This document shows, in pieces, positions 31,669 through 40,642 of a stretch of DNA of 41,369 nt; position 1 is the first letter of the stretch, and every line of letters starts with the position of its first letter. A model generated the notes under the pieces. That model saw only the letters and a list, made by a program, of their open reading frames with translations, was not told the origin of the DNA and did no database searches. Both the position numbers and the translations under genes were made by a program. Source of the stretch: Colivivens sp963645405 (GTDB lineage: Bacteria > Bacteroidota > Bacteroidia > Bacteroidales > Bacteroidaceae); assembly GCA_963645405.1 (NCBI GenBank), contig CAVISR010000012.1:1-41369 (forward strand), in the 5' to 3' direction.

Positions 31669-33819
31669 TTATTTTAAATAGTCGTTGAAATACTTTGTTA
31701 TCTTGTTGTGCAGATGCACTCTGTCTGTTCCCATCATGTTGTGCTGGTCACCCGGGTATGTGAACAAGTCTGGATAGGTGTCAGCATCGATGCAGGCTCT
31801 TATGAAGGACAACGTGTGTTGTGGCACGCATACATTGTCGTTGCCACCATATATAATCATCAGTTGACCCTTCAGGTTCTTTGCCTTGTTCAGCAATGAA
31901 GTCTCTGCATATCCTTCTGGATTGGATTGGGGCGTGTCCATATACCGCTCTCCGTACATTACTTCATAGTATTTCCAGTCGATAACCGGACCGCCGGCTA
32001 CTCCAACCTTGAATACATCTGGGTATGTGGTCATGAGACTTGTAGTCATGAAGCCTCCGAAACTCCATCCGTGTACTCCAAGTCGTTCTGAATCGACATA
32101 AGGCAGACTCTTGAGGAATTCCACTCCCTTCAGTTGGTCTTTCATCTCTTCAACGCCCAGGTGGCGGAATGTGACTTGCTCGAAGTCCTTGCCACGATGC
32201 TCGCTTCCGCGATTGTCGACGCAGAACATGACGTAGCCTTGCTGTGCCATCCATATGTCCCAACCGCTTGCTGACCAATGGAATGATGCATCGATTTCGT
32301 GGGCATGCGGACCTCCGTACACATACACTACTGCCGGGTATTTCTTGCTCGGGTCGAAGTCTGTCGGCAGGATAAGGCGGTAATATAAATCGGTTTTGTT
32401 GTCTGCTGCCTTTATTGTTCCGACTTTTATCTCAGGACAACGGAACTGAGCCCAAGGGTCTTCGGCTGTCAGAATGTTTGTGCTCGGTTTCTTTCCTGAG
32501 GTCTCGATTAAGTCGATGTTTCGTGGGATGGACGGCGCTGTATGGTAGTCTGCAATGTATTGTCCACTTGCGGACAACTTTGTGCCATGCACACCTTTTC
32601 CGTCATCCAGTAAAACACGTTTGCCTTTCATGTTGACACTGTAGATGTTTGTCTGCAATGGATTGGCTTCATTGCTTGTGTACAATACGGTTTTGGCTTT
32701 GGTATTGAATCCGAGGAAATCAATGACTTCGAATTCTCCTTTTGTGAGCTGTGCAAGTTGCTTACCGTCTGTGTTGTAGAGATACAGATGATTGTAGCCG
32801 TCTTTCCTCGACAGGTAAATGAACTTCGAACTGTCCCATGGAAGGAACTTTATAGGAACCATTGGCTCAACGTACTTGTCGTCGGTCTCGTCGAACAACA
32901 CAGCCTTCTTCTTACCGGTCTGTGCATCATAACATACGAGTTGCGCATGATTCTGGTCTCTGTTCAGTTCAATCATGTAAACGGATGATTCATCTGGGCT
33001 CCATGCTATATTGGTGAAGTATCTGTCGGTAGGGTCGCCTGCGTCAAGGTATATCACTTTGTCGTTGCTCGCATTGTAGATTCCCACAGTCACTTTATGA
33101 CTTGTCTCTCCTGCCATAGGATACTTGTCGGCGACGAGAGTTGCGCAGCGTGTGGAGATGTCGACTTGCGGGTATGTGGTAACCATGGATTGCTCCATTC
33201 TGTAGAAAGCCAACAGATTGCCTGACGGACTCCAGACGGATCCGTTGTTTATACCGAACTCATTGCGGTGAACAGCTTCTCCATAAACAAGGTCAACGCA
33301 TCCGTCTTTGCTTAATGCCACTTTGCTTCCGTCAGCTTTGACCACATACAGATTGTGGTCGACGGTGTATGCAAGATTGCGTGAGACTGGCGAGAATTCC
33401 TGGTTTGATGCACCTGCTTCAATAGGTTGTGACCAAACGACTTTTCCTGCCGCCCAGTCAACCAGCACTTGCTCATTGCCAATTCCATACATCACCAATG
33501 TCTGGTCCTTGTAGGGGAACTTTGAGCCGTACAGGCTTGGCAACTCTCGCTTGCCGGCTTTTTTCATTGCTGCGTTTATGTCACTTAAAGTGAACAATAC
33601 ATTGGCTTGCCCGTTGGCAATGCCGGTCGTAACCTCTTCCATGTCCAGACGTACGAGTACATCTCCCCACCATTCCAAATACATGGTGGCAGGTGTGTGT
33701 TGCCAGTAAGTCTTTCCTCCTGGAATCAGGTCGTCAATCGTGAACAATCGTTTGTCTTGTGCCATTGTTGGATTAGCCATGCATAACGCTGCCATGGCTA
33801 TAGCTATGAAATGTTTCAT
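31669..33819 (-). CDS. Secreted dipeptidyl peptidase IV-like serine peptidase (S9)
   Basis: This 716-residue exported peptidase of the S9 (prolyl oligopeptidase/DPP IV) family removes dipeptides, usually X-Pro, from the N termini of peptides. Residues 1-21 (MKHFIAIAMAALCMANPTMAQ) form a signal peptide, so it acts in the periplasm or at the cell surface. An N-terminal beta-propeller occupies about 60-460. The alpha/beta hydrolase domain follows, with the catalytic triad S586 (GWSFGG), D661 (GGNDNV) and H693 (GDQHNM). Such enzymes are common in peptide-fermenting Bacteroidales. It heads the operon with purD. Confidence 0.95.
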   Translation of the reverse strand: MKHFIAIAMAALCMANPTMAQDKRLFTIDDLIPGGKTYWQHTPATMYLEWWGDVLVRLDMEEVTTGIANGQANVLFTLSDINAAMKKAGKRELPSLYGSKFPYKDQTLVMYGIGNEQVLVDWAAGKVVWSQPIEAGASNQEFSPVSRNLAYTVDHNLYVVKADGSKVALSKDGCVDLVYGEAVHRNEFGINNGSVWSPSGNLLAFYRMEQSMVTTYPQVDISTRCATLVADKYPMAGETSHKVTVGIYNASNDKVIYLDAGDPTDRYFTNIAWSPDESSVYMIELNRDQNHAQLVCYDAQTGKKKAVLFDETDDKYVEPMVPIKFLPWDSSKFIYLSRKDGYNHLYLYNTDGKQLAQLTKGEFEVIDFLGFNTKAKTVLYTSNEANPLQTNIYSVNMKGKRVLLDDGKGVHGTKLSASGQYIADYHTAPSIPRNIDLIETSGKKPSTNILTAEDPWAQFRCPEIKVGTIKAADNKTDLYYRLILPTDFDPSKKYPAVVYVYGGPHAHEIDASFHWSASGWDIWMAQQGYVMFCVDNRGSEHRGKDFEQVTFRHLGVEEMKDQLKGVEFLKSLPYVDSERLGVHGWSFGGFMTTSLMTTYPDVFKVGVAGGPVIDWKYYEVMYGERYMDTPQSNPEGYAETSLLNKAKNLKGQLMIIYGGNDNVCVPQHTLSFIRACIDADTYPDLFTYPGDQHNMMGTDRVHLHNKITKYFNDYLK

Positions 33820-33841
33820 CTGTTATTGTTTAACCAGCATG

Positions 33842-33873
33842 CAAAATTACGACATAAACAGCAATTAAACAAA
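33842..33873 (-). promoter_or_regulatory. Promoter of the DPP IV-purD operon
   Basis: Read on the minus strand, TTTG (33873-33870), a 20-base spacer and TAATTTTG (33849-33842) match the Bacteroidetes consensus. The -7 box ends 22 bases before the ATG. This promoter and that of purH share a 228-base divergent region with no other gene. Confidence 0.78.
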
Positions 33874-34017
33874 TTAAATCCATAAATTCAGTCGCAGATG
33901 GGCAAAGTCTGCAGCTTTTGTCCGGTAGTGGGATTGTTTTAGAGTGCAAAACAAGGTAATATGCAGTTTTTTCAAAAATAAATCAGCGATTGATATGCGA
34001 CTCTCAGTTTAAATTGC

Positions 34018-34025
34018 TAAATTTG
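34018..34025 (+). promoter_or_regulatory. -7 box for purH-mre operon
   Basis: TAAATTTG matches TAnnTTTG and ends 22 bases before the purH ATG. The -33 region is weak (TATG near 33994-33997). It is the only clear promoter upstream of the mre genes, so they may be co-transcribed with purH. Confidence 0.6.
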
Positions 34026-34047
34026 CATCTCGAATATATATAAACAG

Positions 34048-34644
34048 ATGGCTTCAACAAAGAAAATTAAATGTGCACTGATATCAGTGTTTCATAAAGA
34101 TGGTTTAGAGGAAATGTTGGCAGAACTCAACAGGAATGGCGTTAAGTTCTTGTCAACCGGTGGCACACAGGCTTTTATCGAGAGCTTGGGATATGAATGC
34201 GGAAAGGTGGAAGACTTGACTACCTATCCTTCAATTCTCGGTGGACGCGTAAAGACATTGCATCCAAAAGTGTTCGGCGGAATCCTCGGTCGCCGTGAAC
34301 TGGCAAGTGACCAGGAAGAGATGGCTAAGTACGGAATTCCGGAAATCGACCTTGTAGTGGTTGACTTGTATCCTTATGAGGAAACCGTTGCAAGCACTAA
34401 CGATGAATCTGCCATCATAGAAAAGATAGACATAGGTGGCATTTCACTGATACGTGCTGCTGCGAAGAATTTCAATGACGTTGTCGTAGTTCCAAGCAAA
34501 CATGAGTATGGTGCTTTGACCGAGATTCTGAAGAATCAGGGAGCAGAAACTACAAAGGAACAGCGCAAGTGGTTCGCAGAACGTGCTTTTGCCACAAGCT
34601 CTCATTATGATAGTGCAATTCATGACTACTTCTGTAGGAAATGA
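34048..34644 (+). CDS. purH: IMP cyclohydrolase domain of PurH, without the AICAR transformylase domain
   Basis: Normal PurH (about 507-529 residues) has an N-terminal IMP cyclohydrolase domain (about 1-199) and a C-terminal AICAR formyltransferase domain. This protein is only 198 residues and ends, after AFATSSHYDSAIHDYF, where the linker begins. The retained domain looks intact: LSTGGTQAF (MGS-like fold), GGRVKTLHPKVFGGILGRR with the active-site Lys region, IDLVVVDLYPYEETVA and EKIDIGGISLIRAAAKN. No formyltransferase sequence follows, and mreB starts 48 bases later. The final purine step is therefore encoded here, but the penultimate one must come from elsewhere. Confidence 0.93.
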   Translation: MASTKKIKCALISVFHKDGLEEMLAELNRNGVKFLSTGGTQAFIESLGYECGKVEDLTTYPSILGGRVKTLHPKVFGGILGRRELASDQEEMAKYGIPEIDLVVVDLYPYEETVASTNDESAIIEKIDIGGISLIRAAAKNFNDVVVVPSKHEYGALTEILKNQGAETTKEQRKWFAERAFATSSHYDSAIHDYFCRK

Positions 34645-34692
34645 TTTGTATGTAGGAACATTGAATGGAAATGAATATAAAATAGATTGGAT

Positions 34693-35730
34693 ATGGGATT
34701 CTTTTCAAGTCTTTTCTCTTTGACACAGGACATAGCAATGGACCTTGGTACGGCGAACACCATCATTATCAGCAATGGTAAGATTGTGGTTGACGAACCG
34801 TCTGTCGTTGCGCTCGACCGCAAGACCAATAAGATGATAGCGGTCGGGAAAAAAGCTAAGATGATGCATGAGAAGACTCATCCAGACATCCGCACTTGTC
34901 GTCCGCTGAAGGATGGAGTCATTGCAGACTTCAATGCCTGTGAGCAGATGATGCGCGGTTTGATTAAGAAGATTAATAACGCCCACAGCTTCCTTACTCC
35001 ATCACTGAGAATGGTTATCGGAGTTCCTTCCGGTTCTACTGAAGTGGAACTGCGTGCGGTGCGTGACAGCGCCGAGCATTCTGGTGGTAGGGATGTCTAT
35101 CTGCTGTTCGAGCCTATGGCTGCGGCTATCGGTATCGGCTTGGATGTGACTGCGCCAGAAGGACACATGGTCGTTGATATAGGTGGTGGTTCTACTGAAA
35201 TCGCTGTCATCTCATTGTGCGGTATCGTGTCAAACAGCTCTATCCGTGTTGCCGGCGATGAATTGACAGCCGACATCCAGGAGTACATGAGCCGACAGCA
35301 CAATGTCAAGGTGTCTGAACGAATGGCAGAACGTATCAAGATAAATGTAGGGTCAGCGCTTACCGACTTGGTGGACAATGCTCCAGAGGAATATGTGGTT
35401 CATGGGCCTAACCGTATCACTGCATTGCCAATGGAGATATCTGTATGTTATCAGGAGATAGCCCATTGCATCGACAAGTCGGTTGCAAAGATAGAAACCG
35501 CCATTCTCAATGCCCTTGAGAAAACTCCGCCAGAGATTTATGCCGATATCGTGAAGAACGGTATCTATCTCACTGGTGGCGGTGCGTTGCTTAGAGGATT
35601 GGACAAGCGTTTGACTGACAAGATTCATATCCCATTCCATATAGCTGAAGACCCTCTTCATAGTGTGGCAAAAGGAACTGGCATCGCATTGAAGAACATT
35701 CATGTGTACAGTGCTGTCTTGATGCGTTGA
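34693..35730 (+). CDS. mreB: Rod-shape actin homologue MreB
   Basis: MreB forms membrane-bound actin-like filaments that guide lateral wall synthesis by the Rod complex. The 345-residue protein begins with a hydrophobic amphipathic stretch, MGFFSSLFSL, which fits membrane attachment. It has the first phosphate loop AMDLGTANT (15-23), the second VVDIGGGSTEIAV (160-172) and the adenosine motif YLTGGGALLRGLDK. The ATG at 34693 is preferred over a TTG two codons upstream. It lies 48 bases after purH and begins the mreBCD-mrdA-rodA run. Confidence 0.97.
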   Translation: MGFFSSLFSLTQDIAMDLGTANTIIISNGKIVVDEPSVVALDRKTNKMIAVGKKAKMMHEKTHPDIRTCRPLKDGVIADFNACEQMMRGLIKKINNAHSFLTPSLRMVIGVPSGSTEVELRAVRDSAEHSGGRDVYLLFEPMAAAIGIGLDVTAPEGHMVVDIGGGSTEIAVISLCGIVSNSSIRVAGDELTADIQEYMSRQHNVKVSERMAERIKINVGSALTDLVDNAPEEYVVHGPNRITALPMEISVCYQEIAHCIDKSVAKIETAILNALEKTPPEIYADIVKNGIYLTGGGALLRGLDKRLTDKIHIPFHIAEDPLHSVAKGTGIALKNIHVYSAVLMR

Positions 35731-35801
35731 ACTGATATGGCTGATTATTGAATATGGAAATGGAGAACCTTTGATTCTTCATTTCTATTTTGTGTTGTAG
35801 A

Positions 35802-35903
35802 GAGTAATCTCGTGCGTGCTGTGGTGAGTAATTTAATGCGTGCAGTAGTGAATGACGGACTTTTCATTGTGAGTTGTATTGAGTAACGGACTTTTCATCG
35901 TGA
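35802..35903 (+). repeat. Tandem duplications between mreB and mreC
   Basis: Two 24-base units (35802-35825 and 35826-35849, both starting GAGTAAT and sharing TGCGTGC) match at about 19 of 24 positions. They are followed by an 18-base pair of repeats, ACGGACTTTTCATTGTGA at 35855 and its one-mismatch copy at 35886, 31 bases apart. The mreC ATG follows at 35910. The rest of the 179-base gap shows nothing else. Confidence 0.8.
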
Positions 35904-35909
35904 TATGAT

Positions 35910-36758
35910 ATGCGGAATCTGATTGATTTTATCATCAAGTACAAGTATTGGTTTGCCTTCTTCCTTATGGAGGCATTCTGCTTGGCTATGCTTTTCCGTT
36001 TCAATTCTTATCAGGGAAGCGTGTTCTTCACAACTGCCAATTCAATGGTCGGTGGAGTTTATTCTACGGTTGACGGAATCACTTCCTACGTCAAGTTGGG
36101 AGCGGTCAATGAACAGCTGGAAGCGGACAATGAGGTCTTGCGTGAGGAGCTTCAGGCGATGAAGCAGGAACTGCTGGCAAAGCGGATAGATACCCTCAAA
36201 TTTGCTGGCTTCAAGAGCCATCGCTATCATCGGGTTGGTGCATTGGTTGTCAATGCCACGACAAACCACAGCAACAATTTGTTGACAATAGACAAAGGGT
36301 CGAGCGATGGCATAAAGCCGGAGATGGGCGTGATATGTTCCAGTGGCGTCGTGGGAATCGTCTATTTGACATCGAGCCATTACTCTGTCGTCATGCCTCT
36401 CATAAATATGAAGTCAAGGGTCAGTTGCCAACTGAAGAAGCACAAGTCCTTTGGTACCATGGAGTGGAAGTCGGGTGATTCTGAATATGCTTACATGACG
36501 GGTGTGCCTCTTCATGTGAAGGTATCGATGAATGAGGTGGTTGAAACGAGCGGCTTCTCTGATATATTCCCTTCTGGCATTCCAGTGGGTAGGGTCGAGG
36601 GCGTGGAAACCGCAGACGACGGTTTGTCACATTCTATAAAAGTACGTTTGTCTGTTGACTATACGTCAGTCCGGAATGTGAGTGTGATAACCAACTACGA
36701 CCATGCCGAAAAGAAAAAGCTCGAGTATGAAGCTGATTCTTTGATGAACCTGGATTGA
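35910..36758 (+). CDS. mreC: Rod-shape protein MreC
   Basis: MreC is a bitopic protein that links MreB to the wall enzymes and activates PBP2-RodA. The 282-residue protein has an N-terminal membrane segment (about 13-30), a coiled coil around NEQLEADNEVLREELQAMK (about 67-90), and an external domain of beta strands. The latter includes GALVVNATTNHSNNLLTIDKGSSDGIKPEMGVIC and SDIFPSGIPVGRVEGVE, typical of MreC. Its length is usual for the family. The 3' end of the gene is duplicated immediately downstream. Confidence 0.95.
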   Translation: MRNLIDFIIKYKYWFAFFLMEAFCLAMLFRFNSYQGSVFFTTANSMVGGVYSTVDGITSYVKLGAVNEQLEADNEVLREELQAMKQELLAKRIDTLKFAGFKSHRYHRVGALVVNATTNHSNNLLTIDKGSSDGIKPEMGVICSSGVVGIVYLTSSHYSVVMPLINMKSRVSCQLKKHKSFGTMEWKSGDSEYAYMTGVPLHVKVSMNEVVETSGFSDIFPSGIPVGRVEGVETADDGLSHSIKVRLSVDYTSVRNVSVITNYDHAEKKKLEYEADSLMNLD

Positions 36759-36785
36759 AGCATTTGATGAACTTGGATTGAGACA
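36740..36785 (+). repeat. 23-base tandem duplication of the mreC 3' end
   Basis: Unit 36740-36762 covers the last codons and TGA stop of mreC. Unit 36763-36785 repeats it with about three changes, including the stop. The common part is TTTGATGAAC then YTGGATTGA, and the period is 23 bases. Confidence 0.9.
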
Positions 36786-36808
36786 ATTAAAAACTGAATA
36801 TAGTAGTT

Positions 36809-37333
36809 ATGGGACATAAGACGCTGGTACGTTTGGGACGGATGGTTCTGTTACTGATAGTGCAGGTGATGATACTGAACAATTTTCACCTGTTTGGTTA
36901 TGCCACACCATTTGTTTTAGGTTACATGATTATCTGCTTTGAAACCGGCGAGTCCAGAATGTCGCTGTTGTGGTGGGGATTTTCAATGGGTCTCATTTAT
37001 GACATGTTCTCCAATACGATGGGTATGGGGGCAGCAAGCTGTACGCTTCTTGCAATGATGAAGCCGTATATTCTGAAGCTGTATATGCCGCGTGATGTAG
37101 TGGAATCTTTCAAACCCACAATACAGAGTATGACCTTGTCCCGTTATATCTGGTATAGCTTTACCTGCATGGCACTGTTGCATTTTGCATTCTATTTCCT
37201 CGAGGCATTTTCCTTGAGTGATTTGTTGCTTACTGTCGGTGCAATGGTTGGCGGCACAGTGCTTGCAACGATTATAGCTGTTTGTATAGAATTCATCGTC
37301 CACAACCGGATGATAGATAGAGAAGTCGTGTGA
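36809..37333 (+). CDS. mreD: Rod-shape protein MreD
   Basis: MreD is a polytopic inner-membrane component of the elongation complex that works with MreC. The 174-residue protein has about five hydrophobic segments, starting RMVLLLIVQVMILNNFHLFGYATPF, where the N-F-x-L/I-pattern is typical of MreD in Bacteroidetes. Its length is normal. The stop codon shares its A with the mrdA start (TGATG at 37331-37335), so translation is probably coupled. Confidence 0.92.
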   Translation: MGHKTLVRLGRMVLLLIVQVMILNNFHLFGYATPFVLGYMIICFETGESRMSLLWWGFSMGLIYDMFSNTMGMGAASCTLLAMMKPYILKLYMPRDVVESFKPTIQSMTLSRYIWYSFTCMALLHFAFYFLEAFSLSDLLLTVGAMVGGTVLATIIAVCIEFIVHNRMIDREVV

Positions 37334-39162
37334 TGAAAGACTTTGAACTGCAGAGAAGACAATATGTGATAGGCGGACTGGCGATTGTAATTGTTCTTGC
37401 CTATATCTGTCGTCTTGCCTATTTGCAACTCTTCCCTAATGACTTCGAACAGACTGCATGGAACAATGCATTATATAATAAGGTGATATTCCCTTCCCGG
37501 GGTGCCATCTACGACAGGAACGGAAAGCTGATTGTCTACAACGAGCCGGCTTATGACGTGATGGTGATAACCCGTGAAATGAGCAACCTTGATACTTTGG
37601 ACTTCTGCAGGACACTGCATATCACCAAAACCCAGTTCGAAGACCGGATGGCATGGATAAAGGACCGCAGCAAGAATCCCGGTTATTCATCATATTCCCA
37701 GCAACTGTTCATGGCTCAGATACTGCCGGCAGATTTCCTGGTGTTCCAAGAGAAGATGTTCCGCTTCAAGGGCTTTTATGTGAGGGAACGCAACTCGCGT
37801 CAATACAGATATCCTTATGCAGCACATGTGCTTGGTTATGTTGCCGAAGTCTCCGGGATGGATATCGAGAAGGACAACTATTACAATGCCGGCGATTTCA
37901 TCGGCAAGCAGGGCGTGGAACGCTCTTACGAGAACGTGCTTCGTGGACAGAAAGGAATAGAAGTCTTGCTCCGTGATTCTCGCGGTAAGATACAGGGACG
38001 GTTCAAGAACGGAGAAGAGGATACACAACCTCAACCGGGCAAGGACATCATGCTTAGCCTAGACATTGAACTGCAGGCTTTGGGCGAGAGACTGATGCAA
38101 GGCAAGAAGGGCAGCATTGTCGCTATCGAACCTTCAACCGGTGAGATTCTGTGTATGGTTTCGGCTCCGTCATACAGCCCGAGGGATATGGCAGGTAAGG
38201 TGAGAGGCGAGAATATCATGCGTATGTTGGATAATCCGGACCGTCCGATGCTCAACCGTGCAATTTCCGGAACATATCCGCCAGGTTCTACGTTCAAGCC
38301 AGCCCAGGCTCTGACATTCATGCAGGAGGGAATCGTTTCGGCAGACGGCACATATTATCCGTGTAATGGCGGTTTCAGATACAAACGGTTGAAGGTGGGA
38401 TGCCATGACCACGAGTCGCCAATAAGTCTTAAACCGGCAATCGCGACCTCTTGCAACGGCTATTTCTGCTGGGGACTGTATCATATGTTCGGCAACAGAA
38501 GCAAATACTCGTCGGTGCAGAAGGCAATGACTACATGGAAAGACTATATGGTGTCGATGGGCTTTGGCTATAAACTGGGCATTGACATGCCTGGCGAAAG
38601 CCGTGGTATGATTCCTAATGCGGACTACTACGACAAGCATCTCAAACATTGGAATGCCCTTACGGTCATAAGCATTTCCATCGGTCAGGGTGAGGTGACC
38701 CTTACTCCGCTCCAAATTGCCAATCAGGGCGCCACTATCGCCAATCGCGGACATTATGTGACTCCTCACATCGTGAAGCGCATACAGGGCAGTTCGATTG
38801 CCGACAGTCTGAAGCAGGTTCATTACACAAAAGTGCAGCCGAGATATTATGAGCAAGTCATAAGCGGAATGCGGCGTGCTGTTGTTTCCGGCACTTGCAA
38901 GGGCGCACAGAATCCTTGGTATGAAGTGTGCGGCAAGACTGGTACTGCACAGAACCGTGGTCATGACCATTCGGCATTCATGGGCTTTGCCCCGCGCACA
39001 AATCCCCGTATTGCCATTGCCGTGTATGTGGAGAACGGTGGATTCGGAGCTGCTTACGGAGTTCCTATTGGTGCATTGATGATGGAACAATATATAAGAG
39101 GAGAACTTTCTCCGAACAGTAAGGTGAGGGCGCAAGCCATTCAGGAACGTACAGTGAACTAA
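37333..39162 (+). CDS. mrdA: Elongation class B penicillin-binding protein 2 (PBP2)
   Basis: PBP2 is the transpeptidase that crosslinks lateral peptidoglycan together with RodA. The 609-residue protein has an N-terminal membrane anchor (about 11-31), a pedestal domain with FPSRGAIYDRNGKLI, and the transpeptidase domain with SxxK (S319-K322 in PPGSTFKPAQ), SCN (373-375) and KTG (535-537 in CGKTGTAQ). A GTG at 37330 is an alternative start one codon earlier. It has no PASTA domain, unlike FtsI in the dcw cluster. rodA follows after 13 bases. Confidence 0.96.
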   Translation: MKDFELQRRQYVIGGLAIVIVLAYICRLAYLQLFPNDFEQTAWNNALYNKVIFPSRGAIYDRNGKLIVYNEPAYDVMVITREMSNLDTLDFCRTLHITKTQFEDRMAWIKDRSKNPGYSSYSQQLFMAQILPADFLVFQEKMFRFKGFYVRERNSRQYRYPYAAHVLGYVAEVSGMDIEKDNYYNAGDFIGKQGVERSYENVLRGQKGIEVLLRDSRGKIQGRFKNGEEDTQPQPGKDIMLSLDIELQALGERLMQGKKGSIVAIEPSTGEILCMVSAPSYSPRDMAGKVRGENIMRMLDNPDRPMLNRAISGTYPPGSTFKPAQALTFMQEGIVSADGTYYPCNGGFRYKRLKVGCHDHESPISLKPAIATSCNGYFCWGLYHMFGNRSKYSSVQKAMTTWKDYMVSMGFGYKLGIDMPGESRGMIPNADYYDKHLKHWNALTVISISIGQGEVTLTPLQIANQGATIANRGHYVTPHIVKRIQGSSIADSLKQVHYTKVQPRYYEQVISGMRRAVVSGTCKGAQNPWYEVCGKTGTAQNRGHDHSAFMGFAPRTNPRIAIAVYVENGGFGAAYGVPIGALMMEQYIRGELSPNSKVRAQAIQERTVN

Positions 39163-39175
39163 AAGACAACGGACT

Positions 39176-40642
39176 ATGCTGCGTGATGATAACAATAAGG
39201 GAATATTTCTCTCGCTTGACTGGATGACTATCGGTCTTTATCTGGTCCTCGTTGTATGGGGCTGGTTGTCTGTGTGTGGAGCGTGCTATGACTACAACAA
39301 TCCCGACCTTTTCAGTTTCGACCTGAAGTCGGGCAAGCAGTTCGTGTGGATTCTTACGTCCGTGTTGTTGGCTGGAACCTTGCTGCTGATAGAGAAACGC
39401 TTTTACTATAAGGCATCGGTATTCATCTATGTGATGATGATTCTGATACTTATTCTGACGATATTCATTGCCCCTGATTCCCGTGGTTCAAGGTCGTGGA
39501 TTCCGATAGGGCCGGTGAAACTGCAACCTGCGGAATTCGCCAAGTTTGCTGTTGCCTTGGCTCTTGGTCGGTACATGGACCGCTATGGATTCAATATCTC
39601 GAACACTCGTGAACTGCTCAAGGTCATTGCTTTGTTCCTCCTTCCGATGGTTCTTATCATTGCCCAGAAGGAAACTGGAACGGCATTGGTTTATCTTGCA
39701 TTCTTCCTCGTGCTCTATCGTGAAGGCATGACCGGTTCAGTTCTGTTTGCTGCATTTGCATTCGTGGTGTTCTTTGTCGTTGGAATCAAGTACGGTGACG
39801 ATATCTTCGAAAGCATGCCGGTGTCAGTGGGCGAGTTCTGGGTTCTGCTGCTTGTACAGGCGTCAACCATATTCCTTGTTTGGAGGTATGGCTGCGAACG
39901 TGGGGCAGTGAAGAACCTCATTGGTTTTGGCGGAGGCATGGTGCTGCTGGCTTGCCTGTTCTCGGCTTATGTGATTCCGTTCAATGTCTGCATTGTCCAG
40001 ATTATAGCGAATGTAGGCAGCATCATCTATATTCTTGTGCTTTACGCCTATTCTAAGCTTTACAAGTATCTGCTTGTGGCTTTGTTCGCGATTTCATCCA
40101 CTGGAGTGTATTATGCGTGCGACTATGTCTTCGACAATGTCCTTCGTGAACACCAGCGTGTGCGTATCGAGGTGCTGTTGGGAAAACGTAACGACACCAT
40201 GGGCGCGGGCTATAACGTGAACCAGGCAAAGATTGCCATCGGTTCAGGAGGTTTCTTCGGAAAGGGCTTCCTGAAAGGCACGCAGACCAAACTGAAGTAT
40301 GTGCCGGAGCAGGACACGGACTTTATCTTCTGTACCGTAGGTGAAGAAGAAGGCTTCTTGGGCTCTGCAGGAGTGCTCCTGTTCTATTTGATATTTGTAT
40401 TGCGGCTTATAGTGCTGGCGGAACGACAACCCGACTTGTGGGGACGTGTGTATGGCTACAGCGTGGTGAGCATCTTCCTTTTCCACTTGTTTGTCAATGT
40501 CGGTATGGTGCTTGGCCTTACTCCAGTCATTGGCATTCCTCTGCCTTTGTTCAGTTATGGAGGCTCGTCACTGTGGGGCTTCACTCTGCTGCTGTTTATC
40601 TTCCTGAGGATGGATGCCGAGCGCAATTACAAGAGCCGGTAA
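39176..40642 (+). CDS. rodA: SEDS-family peptidoglycan polymerase RodA
   Basis: RodA is the SEDS glycosyltransferase of the elongation complex, paired with PBP2 encoded just upstream. The 488-residue protein has ten or more membrane segments, the SEDS motif IPIGPVKLQPAEFAKFAVAL (about residues 106-125), QKETGTALVYLAFF, an external loop ending in YVPEQDTDFIFCTVGEEEG, and PVIGIPLPLFSYGGSSLWG near the C terminus. It is longer than E. coli RodA (370 residues), with extra membrane helices in the middle (about 215-310), as often seen in Bacteroidetes. It is the last gene of the operon. Confidence 0.96.
   Translation: MLRDDNNKGIFLSLDWMTIGLYLVLVVWGWLSVCGACYDYNNPDLFSFDLKSGKQFVWILTSVLLAGTLLLIEKRFYYKASVFIYVMMILILILTIFIAPDSRGSRSWIPIGPVKLQPAEFAKFAVALALGRYMDRYGFNISNTRELLKVIALFLLPMVLIIAQKETGTALVYLAFFLVLYREGMTGSVLFAAFAFVVFFVVGIKYGDDIFESMPVSVGEFWVLLLVQASTIFLVWRYGCERGAVKNLIGFGGGMVLLACLFSAYVIPFNVCIVQIIANVGSIIYILVLYAYSKLYKYLLVALFAISSTGVYYACDYVFDNVLREHQRVRIEVLLGKRNDTMGAGYNVNQAKIAIGSGGFFGKGFLKGTQTKLKYVPEQDTDFIFCTVGEEEGFLGSAGVLLFYLIFVLRLIVLAERQPDLWGRVYGYSVVSIFLFHLFVNVGMVLGLTPVIGIPLPLFSYGGSSLWGFTLLLFIFLRMDAERNYKSR

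Noticed and set aside
34687..34692. TTG start for mreB two codons upstream
   Set aside because: An ATG follows directly at 34693 and gives the usual hydrophobic N terminus MGFFSSLFSL.
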